From contig NZ_NRSM01000005.1 of NCBI RefSeq assembly GCF_016584105.1, positions 86,709 to 150,708 on the forward strand: a DNA stretch of 64,000 bases, given 5' to 3'. The DNA comes from Ectothiorhodospira shaposhnikovii (lineage in GTDB: Bacteria > Pseudomonadota > Gammaproteobacteria > Ectothiorhodospirales > Ectothiorhodospiraceae). Both the position numbers and the translations under genes were made by a program. The first letter of the stretch is position 1. Every line of letters starts with the position of its first letter. Shown here piece by piece: positions 40,512-51,602 of this stretch. A model generated the notes under the pieces. The model was not told where the DNA came from and ran no database searches. It worked only from the letters and a program-made list of their open reading frames with translations.

Positions 40512-41444
40512 TCACATCTCCCGCCCGAAGGCGTCCTTGAACCGGGCCTTGATGTCTTCAAGGCTCGGACGATGGTTCTGCGGTCCGGTGTGTTCGATCT
40601 TGATGGCGCCCATCACCGCCGCCACCCGCCCCGTGGTTTCCCAGTCCAGGCCATTCATCAATCCCCACAGCAGGCCGGCCCGGTAGGCATCGCCGCACCC
40701 GGTGGGATCCTTGATCCGGGCGATGGGCGCGGCCGGGATGCGCAGGGTCTTGCCGCCGGTGTAGATCACCGAGCCTTCCCCGCCTTTGGTGATGATCAAG
40801 GCCTCCACCTGGGCCGCCAGTTCCTCGGGATTCCAGCCGGTGCGCTCACTCATCAGCTGGGCCTCGTAGTCGTTCAGGGTCACGTAGGTGGCCTGTTTGA
40901 CGAACCGGCGCAGGTCCACCCCATCGAACATGGGCATGCCCTGGCCCGGATCGAAAATGAAGGGGATGCCGGCCTCGGCAAACTGCTCCGCATGCTGGAT
41001 CATGCCGTCCCGGCCGTCGGGAGAGACGATGCCCAGGGTGACGCCCTCGGCGTCGCTGACCTTGTTGAGGTGGGCGTCATTCATGGCGCCGGGGTGAAAG
41101 GCGGTGATCTGATTGTCGTCCTGGTCGGTGGTGATGAAGGCCTGGCCGGTGTAGTGTTCGGGAATCATGCGGATGTGCCGGCGGGGGATGTCGCATTCAT
41201 CCATCCATTGGGCGTAAGGTTCGAAATCCGCGCCCACCGTTGCCATGGGCAGGGGGTCACCCCCCAGCAGTTTGAGATTGTAGGCGATGTTGCCCGCGCA
41301 GCCGCCGAACTCCCGACGCATGTCCGGTACCAGGAAGGAGACGTTGATCATGTGCACCTTGTCCGGGAGGATGTGGTTCTTGAACCGGTCGGGGAAGACC
41401 ATGATGGTGTCAAATGCATAGGAACCGCAGATCAAGGCAGACAT
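40512..41444 (-). CDS. PfkB-family kinase (adenosine kinase-like)
   Basis: This 310-residue ribokinase-fold enzyme has the PfkB signature: REFGGCAGNIAYNLKLLG near residues 44-61 and DPTGCGDAYRAG with catalytic Asp252. It resembles the bacterial adenosine/sugar kinase group often annotated as carbohydrate kinase. ATG 41444 has a perfect AGAGGAG six bases upstream; the open frame beyond it is not coding. It converges on mgtE with only a 20-base gap. Substrate is not decided by sequence; adenosine is a reasonable guess. Confidence 0.88.
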   Translation of the reverse strand: MSALICGSYAFDTIMVFPDRFKNHILPDKVHMINVSFLVPDMRREFGGCAGNIAYNLKLLGGDPLPMATVGADFEPYAQWMDECDIPRRHIRMIPEHYTGQAFITTDQDDNQITAFHPGAMNDAHLNKVSDAEGVTLGIVSPDGRDGMIQHAEQFAEAGIPFIFDPGQGMPMFDGVDLRRFVKQATYVTLNDYEAQLMSERTGWNPEELAAQVEALIITKGGEGSVIYTGGKTLRIPAAPIARIKDPTGCGDAYRAGLLWGLMNGLDWETTGRVAAVMGAIKIEHTGPQNHRPSLEDIKARFKDAFGREM

Positions 41445-41641
41445 TGGAACTCCTCTGGATGACGGGGGGTGAACGGGGATGAATCCCTGTCCGGATGGGC
41501 TGACATGATAGTGATCCGGACCGGCGATTGCGAACCTCCACGGATCTGATGGTGAGAATTGAGATTCGTTTGATCGAAAGATTGCCGATTTCCTGCTAAA
41601 AGGATAGCTCTGCAACCATCAAGACACGGGGTATCGTTGTC

Positions 41642-42313
41642 ATGACCAGTACAGCGTGTGCAGTGGCGGGCCGTGACCGCCATCAGTCACTGGGCGAGGA
41701 GATCGCCAACAGCATCAGCCACGGGGTGGCCCTGGCGGCGGCTCTGGTGGGCATGCCGTTTCTGCTTCTGGAGGCCGTGCGTATCGGCAGTCCGGGGTTC
41801 ATTGTCGGCGTCAGCATCTTTTCCGCCACCATGGCATTGCTGTATCTGGCCTCCACCCTCTATCACGCCTTGCCCCATGGACAGGGCAAGCGGGTGTTCA
41901 AGATCCTGGACCATTCGGCCATCTACCTTTTGATTGCCGGGACCTACACGCCCTTCACCCTGGGTGTGCTCAGTGGTCCCTGGGGCTGGACCCTGTTCGG
42001 TCTGGTGTGGGGGTTGGCGGCCCTGGGGGTGTTTCTCAAGTCCCTCAATGGCCTGTCCCATCCCATCCTGTCCACCGGGCTGTACCTGCTCATGGGCTGG
42101 CTGGTGCTGATCGCCATCGTGCCGCTCTACCAGTTGATGGCGCCGGCGGGGCTGATCTGGCTGGTGGCCGGTGGCCTGGCCTATACCGGCGGGGTGGTGT
42201 TCTATGCCCTTGACCATCGTCTGCCCTACGGGCATTTCATCTGGCATCTGTTCGTGGTGGCCGGGACGGTCTGCCACTACTTTGCCGTGCTCTGGTATGG
42301 GGCCGGGGTATAA
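41642..42313 (+). CDS. trhA: TrhA / hemolysin III (PAQR) membrane protein
   Basis: The protein has seven hydrophobic segments in 223 residues, with family motifs GEEIANSISHG near the N terminus, STLYHALPH in the second segment and HFIWHLFVVAG near the C terminus. Conserved Ser, Asp and His residues would bind one zinc as in other PAQR members. TrhA in E. coli is linked to membrane fluidity control. It diverges from the PfkB kinase across 197 bases and meets the next gene tail to tail with a 3-base gap. Confidence 0.88.
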   Translation: MTSTACAVAGRDRHQSLGEEIANSISHGVALAAALVGMPFLLLEAVRIGSPGFIVGVSIFSATMALLYLASTLYHALPHGQGKRVFKILDHSAIYLLIAGTYTPFTLGVLSGPWGWTLFGLVWGLAALGVFLKSLNGLSHPILSTGLYLLMGWLVLIAIVPLYQLMAPAGLIWLVAGGLAYTGGVVFYALDHRLPYGHFIWHLFVVAGTVCHYFAVLWYGAGV

Positions 42314-42316
42314 GGG

Positions 42317-43363
42317 TCAGTCGGGGCACTTCAGGCCGGGATTCGGCCAGGTTTCAATTTCCAGCCCGCATTCTTCACCGGATCCGGGTTGAGGTGCCAC
42401 CGTGTCCCGGGTTCGCCGGTAGAGCGGCTCGTCGGGCGCCAGCCGCAGGGCGCATGCCGCGGCCTCCCGGGCCATCGGCCCGCAGCCACGGGCATGCAGC
42501 ACGTGGGCCAGGTTGTTCCAGCCCGCGTGGGACGTCGGATCGCGGGTGACCAGTTCCTTCAGGGCCTGTTCCGCCCCCTCCAGATCCCCCCGGGCATAGC
42601 GGGCATTGCCAAGGCCGATCCAGCCCACCGGATGTTCGGGCCAGGCCCTTGTGGCGGTGAGATAGGCCCCGGCGGCGGCCTCCAGTCGGCCGGTACGCTC
42701 CAGGTCATTCGCGGCGCGCAGCCAGCTCAGTGGAGTGGCGGTGGCGGGAAGCCGATCCGGAGGTTGTGCCAGAAAGGCCCAGTATCCGGCGCGGCGCCAG
42801 GTGCGCTCGAAACGGCCCATGGTATTCACATGGCGCTCGATGGTGCCCGAGCGCAGTATCACGATGCCCTCGTCCAGGTCGTAACCGATGACCACGGCAT
42901 AGTGCCAGTAGGGCGCCAGGTTCAGTCCCAGATTCTGAAACACCACCACCGGGTGCCCGGCCGCCAGCTCCCGCAGCAGGGCATCCATGCGGGGCGGCAG
43001 CGGCCATGCCACCAGGTCCCTGGCCCGTGTGGCCGCCAGCATTTCGGTCTGCAGGCTGCCCTGGCGCGCGGGCAGATAGACCTCGCTCACCAGCGCGTGC
43101 GGCGTGATCCCGATGCCCTGGACATTGAGCACCGTGGCCAGGGCGGCGGGACCGCACTGATAGAGATCCTGGGGATGAAACGGGGTGTCTTCCAGCTCCA
43201 CCTGCCGGGGCAGGTCGTCGGGTGGATCGCCGAGCAGGGCAGGGGCCTGCAGCCGGGTGGCGCAACCCGAGAGCAGCAGGCCGGTCAGGATGATCAGCAG
43301 GGCCACGGGGAGCACCCAATCCTCCCCGTGGCTCCGGCACGGATGGCCGGTAGCGGGAATCAA
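42317..43363 (-). CDS. PA2778-type C39-like cysteine peptidase lipoprotein with TPRs
   Basis: A signal peptide with lipobox LLSGC (Cys34) is followed by a C39-like peptidase domain at about 55-190: nucleophile Cys70 in LYQCGPAAL and His154 in YWHYAVVIGYD. The rest (about 205-330) contains TPR-like repeats. So it is probably a periplasmic or outer-membrane-anchored papain-fold protein. It matches the PA2778 family and overlaps its usual partner PA2779 by four bases. Unlike C39 domains in bacteriocin exporters, no ABC transporter is attached. The substrate is unknown. Confidence 0.85.
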   Translation of the reverse strand: MIPATGHPCRSHGEDWVLPVALLIILTGLLLSGCATRLQAPALLGDPPDDLPRQVELEDTPFHPQDLYQCGPAALATVLNVQGIGITPHALVSEVYLPARQGSLQTEMLAATRARDLVAWPLPPRMDALLRELAAGHPVVVFQNLGLNLAPYWHYAVVIGYDLDEGIVILRSGTIERHVNTMGRFERTWRRAGYWAFLAQPPDRLPATATPLSWLRAANDLERTGRLEAAAGAYLTATRAWPEHPVGWIGLGNARYARGDLEGAEQALKELVTRDPTSHAGWNNLAHVLHARGCGPMAREAAACALRLAPDEPLYRRTRDTVAPQPGSGEECGLEIETWPNPGLKCPD

Positions 43364-43758
43364 TTCACCGGGCGGACGAAAGGGAACACGTCCGTGGCGC
43401 CGATGGCATCGGTGATGATGAAGACGATGAAGATGAGTACCACCACGCCCAGGACGCTGGCGGCCCCGGCCGGCATATCCTCCAGACGCTCATTGATCAG
43501 CCTGACTTCTTCGTCGGTCATGCGTGCAATACGTTCAGCGGCTTCCTCGTTGCTGACTCCCAGGCGTGCCAGCTGCTGCTGAACGTCCGCCCGTTCCAGG
43601 CTGGAGAGCAGTTGCGCCCGGTCCACCAGGCCCTGCTCCGTCTGGATCAGTCGGTCGGTGCCCACCATGCCGGCGTGAATGGGGCTGGTGACTGTGGCCA
43701 GCAGGGAAAAGATGCAGAGCAGGGTCAATAGGCGTCTGATCAGAGGGTGCCGGGTCAT
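43360..43758 (-). CDS. PA2779-family small membrane protein
   Basis: The 132-residue protein has an N-terminal signal peptide (about 1-29, ending near IHAG), a soluble helical part (about 30-95) with repeated Glu/Arg/Leu, and a C-terminal hydrophobic segment (about 99-118) ending with ATDVFPFV. This matches the PA2779 family. It is coupled to the PA2778-type peptidase by a four-base overlap, so it is a likely substrate, partner or regulator. Function is not known. Confidence 0.85.
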   Translation of the reverse strand: MTRHPLIRRLLTLLCIFSLLATVTSPIHAGMVGTDRLIQTEQGLVDRAQLLSSLERADVQQQLARLGVSNEEAAERIARMTDEEVRLINERLEDMPAGAASVLGVVVLIFIVFIITDAIGATDVFPFVRPVN

Positions 43759-43992
43759 TGGTAGGCCTCATGAAGATTTGAGTGGAATGCCGGTGTTTCA
43801 CCCCGTTCGGGTGAACAATGGCGCTGATGTGCATACCTTCTCGTCCATTGTCCTGTCCCCGCGAGCATCAGGTCAACCGTTGGAGGGCCCGGGGCCTGAG
43901 CCTGTCAATCAACTCCCGCGGCACCCGAGGGAGAGATGCGATAACATGAAGCGCTTCCCGGGCCGCGAGCCTGCCATGGTCCCCCTCAACCC

Positions 43993-45872
<1,880 letters not shown>

Positions 45873-45924
45873 ACTGTGCGGTCAAGCGACGACGCCAAAT
45901 ATAACTACATGTGACTGAGTTTGA

Positions 45925-46191
<267 letters not shown>

Positions 46192-46235
46192 GTTGTCCTT
46201 AAGGGTAATATCGTGTCGTGATGAATGTGCAGTGA

Positions 46236-46268
46236 ACTGAAAAGGGGGGCAAAGCCCCCCTTTTCAGT
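46236..46268. terminator. Strong two-way terminator between ferredoxin and rpiA
   Basis: A perfect 15-base stem (ACTGAAAAGGGGGGC with GCCCCCCTTTTCAGT) closes on a three-base AAA loop. The A4/T4 ends inside the stem give a T run for transcripts from either side. It sits between two convergent genes, so it probably ends both. Confidence 0.85.
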
Positions 46269-46319
46269 GCCCGTCCCCTGGCTTGCGCATCCAACTGCAA
46301 GGACGGGGGCGAGAGAGGG

Positions 46320-46979
46320 TCAGGTCAGGGTCTTCACCCCATCCTGGCCTCCCAGGATCAGCACATCCGCCGGCCGCCGGGCAAAGATGCCCGCGGTGAC
46401 CACCCCGGCGATCTGGTTGATCTCCGTTTCCATGGCCACCGGATCGGTGATGTCCAGGTTGAACACATCCAGGATCAGGTTGCCGTTGTCGGTGGTGAAG
46501 CCGTGACGCAGTTCCGGTTGCCCGCCCAGCTTGAGCATGGCCCGTCCCACATGGCTGCGGGCCATGGGAATGACCTCCACCGGCAGGGGGAAGGTGCCCA
46601 GCACGTTCACCAGCTTGGAGTCGTCGGCGATGCAGACGAAGCGCTCGCTGGCGGCCGCCACGATCTTTTCCCGGGTGAGGGCGCCGCCGCCGCCCTTGAT
46701 CAGGTGCAGATGCCGGGTGGCCTCGTCGGCGCCGTCCACGTAGAGAGGGATGGGTCCGACGGCGTTCAGGTCCATCACCGGGATGCCATGACCGCGCAGT
46801 CGCTCGGCGCTGGCCTCGGATGAGGCCACGGTGCCGTCGATGCGGCCCTTCATTTTTGCCAGCAGGTCGATGAAGTGATTGGCGGTGGAGCCGGTGCCGA
46901 TGCCGACGATCATGCCGTCTTCCACGTATTCCAGGGCCGCTTCGGCGGCGGCCTTCTTCATCTGGTCTTGATTGCTCAT
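46320..46979 (-). CDS. rpiA: RpiA, ribose-5-phosphate isomerase A
   Basis: RpiA interconverts ribose 5-phosphate and ribulose 5-phosphate. [11 protein letters not shown] at about 26-36 is the phosphate loop, [24 protein letters not shown] (given here in part: DGADEA then KGGGGAL) holds the active residues, and the 219-residue length matches E. coli. ATG 46979 has AAGGAGG seven bases upstream, so the longer open frame is not used. It diverges from ilvA, with only 35 bases between starts. Confidence 0.95.
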   Translation of the reverse strand: MSNQDQMKKAAAEAALEYVEDGMIVGIGTGSTANHFIDLLAKMKGRIDGTVASSEASAERLRGHGIPVMDLNAVGPIPLYVDGADEATRHLHLIKGGGGALTREKIVAAASERFVCIADDSKLVNVLGTFPLPVEVIPMARSHVGRAMLKLGGQPELRHGFTTDNGNLILDVFNLDITDPVAMETEINQIAGVVTAGIFARRPADVLILGGQDGVKTLT

Positions 46980-47014
46980 GAGGATGCCTCCTTGGTTGTC
47001 GGGGAGGATTCTAC

Positions 47015-48601
47015 ATGAGTCAGCCGATGGGGCGCCCCGGGGACATCTTGCCGGGCATGGACCCACCCCTGTATCTTCAGACGATGTCAGCCTATCCCTA
47101 CCTGCAGAAGATACTCACCGCCCGGGTCTATGACGTGGCGCGGGAAACCCCACTGGACCTGATGCCCACGCTCTCCCGGCGCCTGGGCAACCGCATCCTG
47201 CTCAAGCGCGAGGACCTGCAACCGGTCTTTTCCTTCAAGTTGCGCGGTGCCCACAACAGGATCGTCCAGTTGTCAGAGGAGGCCCGCCGCAAGGGAGTCA
47301 TCGCCGCCTCCGCCGGCAACCATGCCCAGGGCGTGGCCCTGTCGGCCAAGACCCTGGGCATCAAGGCGGTGATCGTCATGCCCGCCACCACCCCTTCCAT
47401 CAAGGTGGACTCCGTGCGTGCCCTGGGGGCCAAGGCCATCCTCCACGGGGACTCCTACGATGATGCCTATGCCCATGCCCAGGAACTGATCGAGAAGCAT
47501 GGCTACACCTTCGTCCATCCCTTCGATGACCCCGATGTGATTGCCGGGCAGGGCACCATCGCCATGGAGCTGCTGCGCCAACACCCCGATCCCCTGGAAG
47601 CGGTGTTCGTCAGCGTGGGCGGTGGCGGTTTGATCGCCGGCATGGCCACCTATATCAAGGCCCTGCGGCCCGATATCCGGGTGATCGGGGTCGAACCCCA
47701 TGACGCCCCCTGCATGCAGCAGGCCCTGGAACAACACCATCGGGTGGTGCTGGACCAGGTGGGCATCTTCGCCGACGGGGTGGCTGTTCGCCAGGCGGGG
47801 GAGGAGAACTACCGTCTGGCCCGGGAATATGTAGACGAGATCCTGCTGGTCTCCACCGACGAGATCTGTGCCGCCATCAAGGACATCTTTGATGACACCC
47901 GGGTGATGGCCGAGCCGGCCGGCGCCCTGGCCATCGCGGGCATCAAGAAGTATGTGGAACGGGAAGGGCTCAAGGGTGCCAGTCTGGCCGGGGTGCTCAG
48001 CGGTGCCAATATCAACTTCGATCGCCTGCGTCACGTGACCGAACGAGCCGAACTGGGGGAGCAGCGGGAAGCCCTGTTCGCCGCCACCATTCCGGAGCGG
48101 CCGGGCAGTTTCCGGGCCTTTTGCAAGGCCATCGGCAAGCGCGGGATCACCGAGTTCAACTACCGCTACGCGGACACCGAGCAGGCCCACATCTTCGTCG
48201 GGGTCCAGCTCAGTGGCGGTGAGACGGAACGCAGGACCCTGCTTCAGGATCTGCGCGACAAGGGCTATCCCATCGAGGATCTGAGCGACAACGAGGTGGC
48301 CAAGGTCCACCTGCGCCACATGGTGGGTGGGCACTCGTCCCGGGCAGGGGACGAGATCGTCTACCGCTTCGAATTCCCCGAGCGCCCGGGGGCACTGATG
48401 AACTTCCTCACCCACATGGGGCAGAACTGGAACATCAGCCTGTTCCATTACCGCAATCATGGCGCCGCCTACGGCCGGGTGCTGGTGGGCATGCAGGTGC
48501 CGGACCAGGACAAGGCCCGGCTTGAGGGATTCCTCAGGGAACTGGGTTATGCCCACTGGGAGGAGACCGATAACCCGGTCTACCGGCTGTTCCTGGGCTG
48601 A
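47015..48601 (+). CDS. ilvA: IlvA, threonine ammonia-lyase (biosynthetic)
   Basis: IlvA deaminates threonine to 2-oxobutyrate, the first isoleucine step. The PLP lysine is about Lys75 in [19 protein letters not shown] is the PLP-phosphate loop and [12 protein letters not shown] the substrate loop. Two ACT-like regulatory repeats lie at about 350-528, which means isoleucine feedback is likely, as in the biosynthetic form. ATG 47015 has GGGAGGA upstream; ATG 47084 (MSAYPYLQ) fits shorter homologues. The length of 528 is normal. Confidence 0.94.
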   Translation: MSQPMGRPGDILPGMDPPLYLQTMSAYPYLQKILTARVYDVARETPLDLMPTLSRRLGNRILLKREDLQPVFSFKLRGAHNRIVQLSEEARRKGVIAASAGNHAQGVALSAKTLGIKAVIVMPATTPSIKVDSVRALGAKAILHGDSYDDAYAHAQELIEKHGYTFVHPFDDPDVIAGQGTIAMELLRQHPDPLEAVFVSVGGGGLIAGMATYIKALRPDIRVIGVEPHDAPCMQQALEQHHRVVLDQVGIFADGVAVRQAGEENYRLAREYVDEILLVSTDEICAAIKDIFDDTRVMAEPAGALAIAGIKKYVEREGLKGASLAGVLSGANINFDRLRHVTERAELGEQREALFAATIPERPGSFRAFCKAIGKRGITEFNYRYADTEQAHIFVGVQLSGGETERRTLLQDLRDKGYPIEDLSDNEVAKVHLRHMVGGHSSRAGDEIVYRFEFPERPGALMNFLTHMGQNWNISLFHYRNHGAAYGRVLVGMQVPDQDKARLEGFLRELGYAHWEETDNPVYRLFLG

Positions 48602-48616
48602 TCCGCCGGCCGGGTC

Positions 48617-48946
48617 TTACCCGCGCTTGCCCAGGGCCTCCTCGTTGAAGCCTTCGTCGATGGTGGTGATGATCTTCTCCACCATGCGAAAGCCCTCCAC
48701 CGGCGCGTCGTCGGCCATGTATTTCAGGCGCAGGGGGCTGAGCGCCTTTACGGCGGCACTGCGTTCCACCTCTCCCTGTCCCGTGCCCGCCGCGTCCAGG
48801 GTGCCCAGGGCGGCGATGATCTCCCCGGCGATGGCGTGCCTGTGCGCCCCGCGCCGTGCCCGTTCCAGGGTGTCCTCGGGCATGCCGTCCAGCAAATCGA
48901 ATCCCGCGTGGGCGTCCAGATAGATGATGAGTTCGTTCAGGGTCAT
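48617..48946 (-). CDS. Unknown 109-residue soluble protein
   Basis: This is a real-looking gene: AGGAGG lies nine bases before its ATG and codon use is like its neighbours. The protein is helical and acidic, with LNELIIYLDAHAGFDLLDGM at the N terminus (20 residues) and no membrane segment, cysteine or known motif. It converges on ilvA with a 15-base gap. I do not recognise a family. Confidence 0.65.
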   Translation of the reverse strand: MTLNELIIYLDAHAGFDLLDGMPEDTLERARRGAHRHAIAGEIIAALGTLDAAGTGQGEVERSAAVKALSPLRLKYMADDAPVEGFRMVEKIITTIDEGFNEEALGKRG

Positions 48947-49043
48947 GGGTATCGGCCTCCTGAAGTCATGTCGATCTTCCGTCGCCCGGGGGAGAAAGAA
49001 GGGGCGGGGATGAGGGAAAGCGGGTCATGAGAAGAACAGGATG

Positions 49044-49499
49044 TTAGTCCGCCATGGACAGAATGAATTCCCACTGCGCCTTGGTCACCGGTATGATGGA
49101 GAGCCGGTTGCCCCGCCTGACCAGGGGCATGTCACACAGTTCGGGAGCTGCCTTCAGGTCCGTCAGGGGGATGACGTCCCTGAACTTGCGTTCAAAGCCC
49201 ACATCCACCCGGTACCAGCGGGGGTTGTCCGGGGTGCTGCGCGGATCATGGTAGGTGTGTTCCGGGTCCCAGGCGCTGTCGTCCGGATAACCGGCCCGCA
49301 CGATCCGCAGGATGCCGACGATGCCGGGGACCTTGCAGTTGGAGTGGTAGAAAAAGGCCAGGTCGCCTTCCCGCATCCCGTCCCGCATCATGTTGCGGGC
49401 CTGGTAGTTGCGCACCCCTTCCCAGGGTTCCACCCGCACCCGTTCCAAGTCGTCGATACCGAAGACATCCGGTTCGGATTTCATCAGCCAGTAGGACAT
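49044..49499 (-). CDS. EVE domain protein
   Basis: The 151-residue protein is almost entirely one EVE domain (PUA-like fold). The start YWLMKSEPDVF and the segments WEGVRNYQARNMM, GDLAFFYHSN and GIVGI form the aromatic-cage pocket typical of the family, which binds modified bases in DNA or RNA. ATG 49499 has AAGGA upstream and overlaps the 3' end of the 5-FCL gene. The exact ligand is unknown. No modification enzyme or restriction gene is nearby. Confidence 0.9.
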   Translation of the reverse strand: MSYWLMKSEPDVFGIDDLERVRVEPWEGVRNYQARNMMRDGMREGDLAFFYHSNCKVPGIVGILRIVRAGYPDDSAWDPEHTYHDPRSTPDNPRWYRVDVGFERKFRDVIPLTDLKAAPELCDMPLVRRGNRLSIIPVTKAQWEFILSMAD

Positions 49500-50116
49500 G
49501 GGCAATCCTTGGTGTTCAATTCAGGGTGGGGCCGGCAGGTGATCAGGCCCTGTTCGGTCACCACCGCATGCAGGGGCACGTCCCAGGGCTCATGGGGCAG
49601 TGCCGTCACTTCCTGAAAAGCATAGGCCATTCCCACCAGATGGGGACGGCGCCAGTGCCGGTGGCGGTTGAGGTGGCGGAAGGTGGTGTCATAGAAGCCC
49701 CCGCCCATGCCCAATCGGTTTCCCTGGTGATCGAAGCCCACCAGGGGCGTGATGACCATGTCCAGGTGACGGGCCGGCAGGCAGCGTCGGCGGTGAATGG
49801 GAGGTTCGGGAATGCCGAAGCGGTTGGGGATCAGGGGCGTATGGGGTTCCCAGGCCACGAACCAGAGCAGCCGGGGGTGAAGCGGTGCCAGCACCGGCAG
49901 GTAGAGATCCTTGCCGGCGGCACGGGCAGCCCGGACCAGCGGGCCGGGATCGGCTTCGCCCCGGTCGGGCAGGTAGACGGCGATACGCCGGGCGGCGCTG
50001 AAAAGGGGGTGGTGGATCAGGTGCCTGGCCATGGCACGGGCATGCCGCGACCGTTCGGCCGGGGAGAGCGCCAGACGCCGGGCGCGAAGCTGTCTGCGTA
50101 GGTCGGCGCGTGTCAT
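49484..50116 (-). CDS. 5-formyltetrahydrofolate cyclo-ligase
   Basis: This enzyme turns 5-formyl-THF into 5,10-methenyl-THF using ATP, recycling a stored folate. The phosphate motif GMGGGFYDTTF lies in the second half, and ADLRRQLRARR at the start is typical. The 210-residue length fits. It follows the 6S RNA gene on the same strand, as ygfA follows ssrS in E. coli, so it is probably made from the 6S transcript read-through. It is also a folate enzyme near the glycine cleavage genes. Confidence 0.92.
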   Translation of the reverse strand: MTRADLRRQLRARRLALSPAERSRHARAMARHLIHHPLFSAARRIAVYLPDRGEADPGPLVRAARAAGKDLYLPVLAPLHPRLLWFVAWEPHTPLIPNRFGIPEPPIHRRRCLPARHLDMVITPLVGFDHQGNRLGMGGGFYDTTFRHLNRHRHWRRPHLVGMAYAFQEVTALPHEPWDVPLHAVVTEQGLITCRPHPELNTKDCPCPTG

Positions 50117-50127
50117 GGAAATGAAGA

Positions 50128-50319
50128 GGGCACGCTCCGAGAGTGCCGTGGCGAGCTTTCGACCTTGAACCAGGGGTTCAAGTGGGGGCCGACGCGATCT
50201 CTACAGGCTTTCCGCTACGGGGCGGACATGCACAACAAGAGATCACAGAATGGCCCCCGGGGTAGTTGATTAGGCTCAAGGATATTACCCAGCCGCTCAC
50301 GCACACCTCAGAGGTGCCC
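50128..50319 (-). ncRNA. ssrS: 6S RNA
   Basis: Read on the minus strand, the ends pair (GGGCACCTCTGAG with CTCGGAGCGTGCCC). The conserved hairpin CTTGAACC...GGTTCAAG is at 50164-50182, next to sequence like the E. coli 3' arm, and the 5' arm has GTGAGCGGC followed by CCTTGAGCC. 6S RNA binds RNA polymerase holoenzyme and lowers sigma-70 transcription in stationary phase. Gene order zapA-ssrS-5-FCL agrees. Ends are judged from pairing, so they may be off by a few bases. Confidence 0.9.
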
Positions 50320-50364
50320 AAACCGTAAAACCTTTTTTCATGGCCCCGCTGCCGGGACCGTACA

Positions 50365-50670
50365 TCATGAATCCGTCGATCGTTCGTGTTGCAGCGCCGA
50401 ATCCACCCGTTCCTGCAGGGCGCGCATGCGCTGATCCAGTCCGGCGTTCTGCCGTTTCAGGGCCAGCAGTTCATGGGCAATGTTCAGGGCCGCCATCACG
50501 GCGATCCGGTCCCCTCCCACGACCTTGCCGCCGTCGCGGATTTCCTTCATCCGGCGATCCAGCAGGCTGGCCGAGGCAATCAGGGCATTGCGCTCATCTT
50601 CAGGGCAGGCCACCCGGTACTCCTTGCCCAGGATCTGAACCGTGACCGGTTCAGAGCGGGGTTCCGTCAT
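50365..50670 (-). CDS. zapA: ZapA, Z-ring associated protein
   Basis: ZapA bundles FtsZ filaments. PVTVQILGKEYRVACPEDE is the N-terminal globular part, followed by a coiled coil from about residue 55 to 95. The length of 101 is normal. Its ATG overlaps the stop of the ZapB-like gene by four bases. 6S RNA follows on the same strand. Confidence 0.93.
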   Translation of the reverse strand: MTEPRSEPVTVQILGKEYRVACPEDERNALIASASLLDRRMKEIRDGGKVVGGDRIAVMAALNIAHELLALKRQNAGLDQRMRALQERVDSALQHERSTDS

Positions 50671-50900
50671 ACCGCCTGCTCCATGGACTTCAATCGGTTG
50701 ATCATCGACTCCACCTTCATGCGCGCCTGCTCACCCCGCTCCGAGAGCTGGGCCCGTTCCGCCAGCAGCAGTTCGTTCTGGCGACGCAGCCTGAGGTTCT
50801 CGTCCCGCAGCAGTTCGCAGACCCGCAGCAACGCATCGACCCGGGATTCCAGGTCTTTCAGGGCGGAATCCGCCGTGGCGTTGGTAGCGGTGTGCGTCAT
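50667..50900 (-). CDS. ZapB-like coiled-coil protein (TIGR02449 type)
   Basis: This 77-residue protein is one long predicted coiled coil (about 12-75) with heptads such as LESRVDALLRVCELLRDEN. It matches the TIGR02449 group found just before zapA; these resemble ZapB in size and shape. It probably works with ZapA at the Z ring, but that is inference. The frame is open 42 codons further upstream with no coding signal. The promoter is so close that the transcript may be leaderless. Confidence 0.85.
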   Translation of the reverse strand: MTHTATNATADSALKDLESRVDALLRVCELLRDENLRLRRQNELLLAERAQLSERGEQARMKVESMINRLKSMEQAV

Positions 50901-50907
50901 GGGCCCA

Positions 50908-50936
50908 ATACTAGGACTCCGCCTCGGGGCCGTCAA
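50908..50936 (-). promoter_or_regulatory. Sigma-70-type promoter of the ZapB-like/zapA operon
   Basis: Read on the minus strand, TTGACG (50931-50936) and TAGTAT (50908-50913) are separated by exactly 17 bases. Only seven bases separate the -10 from the ATG at 50900, so the start site falls at or next to the start codon and leaves no room for a ribosome-binding site. Confidence 0.65.
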
Positions 50937-51046
50937 CAAGGATCGATTCCGGCATGGTGTTGGCGCCGTTCCGCTTGTTAGACTGCATCCATGCGTTTGA
51001 TGCCTTGCCCCTGAAAGTCCGCACAAGACGACGGAGATCCCCGCCC

Positions 51047-51592
51047 ATGATGCCCGATTATCAAGCCCTACAGGATGCCCTGCGCGGGGCGGGTGCCGCG
51101 GCGGATGCCGCCGAGGTTCATGGCACGCTTTGCGGTATGCTCAGTGCCAATCTGGGATCCGGCGAGATGCGCTGGTTGCAGGAGATCTTCCCTGAAGCCG
51201 GCGAGACACTGCCAGCGGGAGAGGCCCGGCGTCTGCTGGACGAGGTGTTTGCCGAAACCCGCACCCAGCTGGCCGATGCCCTGCTCGGATTCCAGATGCT
51301 GCTGCCGGACGAGGACGACGCGCTCACCGCCCGGGTGGATGCCCTGGGACACTGGTGTCAGGGCTTTCTCTATGGCCTGGCGGTGGCCGGTGTCACCGAT
51401 CCGTCCAGGTTGCCCGCCGATTCGGCGGAGATCCTCAAGGATTTTTCCGACATTGCCGGCGCCGGTTTCGAGGTGGAGGATGACGAGGCCAGCGAGACTG
51501 CCTACGTGGAAATCCTGGAATACGTGCGGGTGGGGGTGCTGCTGGTGAGTGAGGAACTGCAGCCTCTCAAGGGGCCCTCCCGTCTGCACTGA
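51047..51592 (+). CDS. YgfB/UPF0149 family protein
   Basis: This 181-residue acidic, helical protein has the UPF0149 features: AAEVHGTLCGMLSA near residues 20-33 and WCQGFLYGLAVAG in mid-protein. YgfB in E. coli has no settled function, and in Pseudomonas a relative represses a cell wall/beta-lactam resistance pathway. It precedes pepP by 10 bases, as in E. coli (ygfB-pepP-ubiH). The start at 51047 is followed by a second ATG; GGAGA lies about 10 bases upstream. Confidence 0.9.
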   Translation: MMPDYQALQDALRGAGAAADAAEVHGTLCGMLSANLGSGEMRWLQEIFPEAGETLPAGEARRLLDEVFAETRTQLADALLGFQMLLPDEDDALTARVDALGHWCQGFLYGLAVAGVTDPSRLPADSAEILKDFSDIAGAGFEVEDDEASETAYVEILEYVRVGVLLVSEELQPLKGPSRLH

Positions 51593-51602
51593 CCCCTTGC
51601 CG

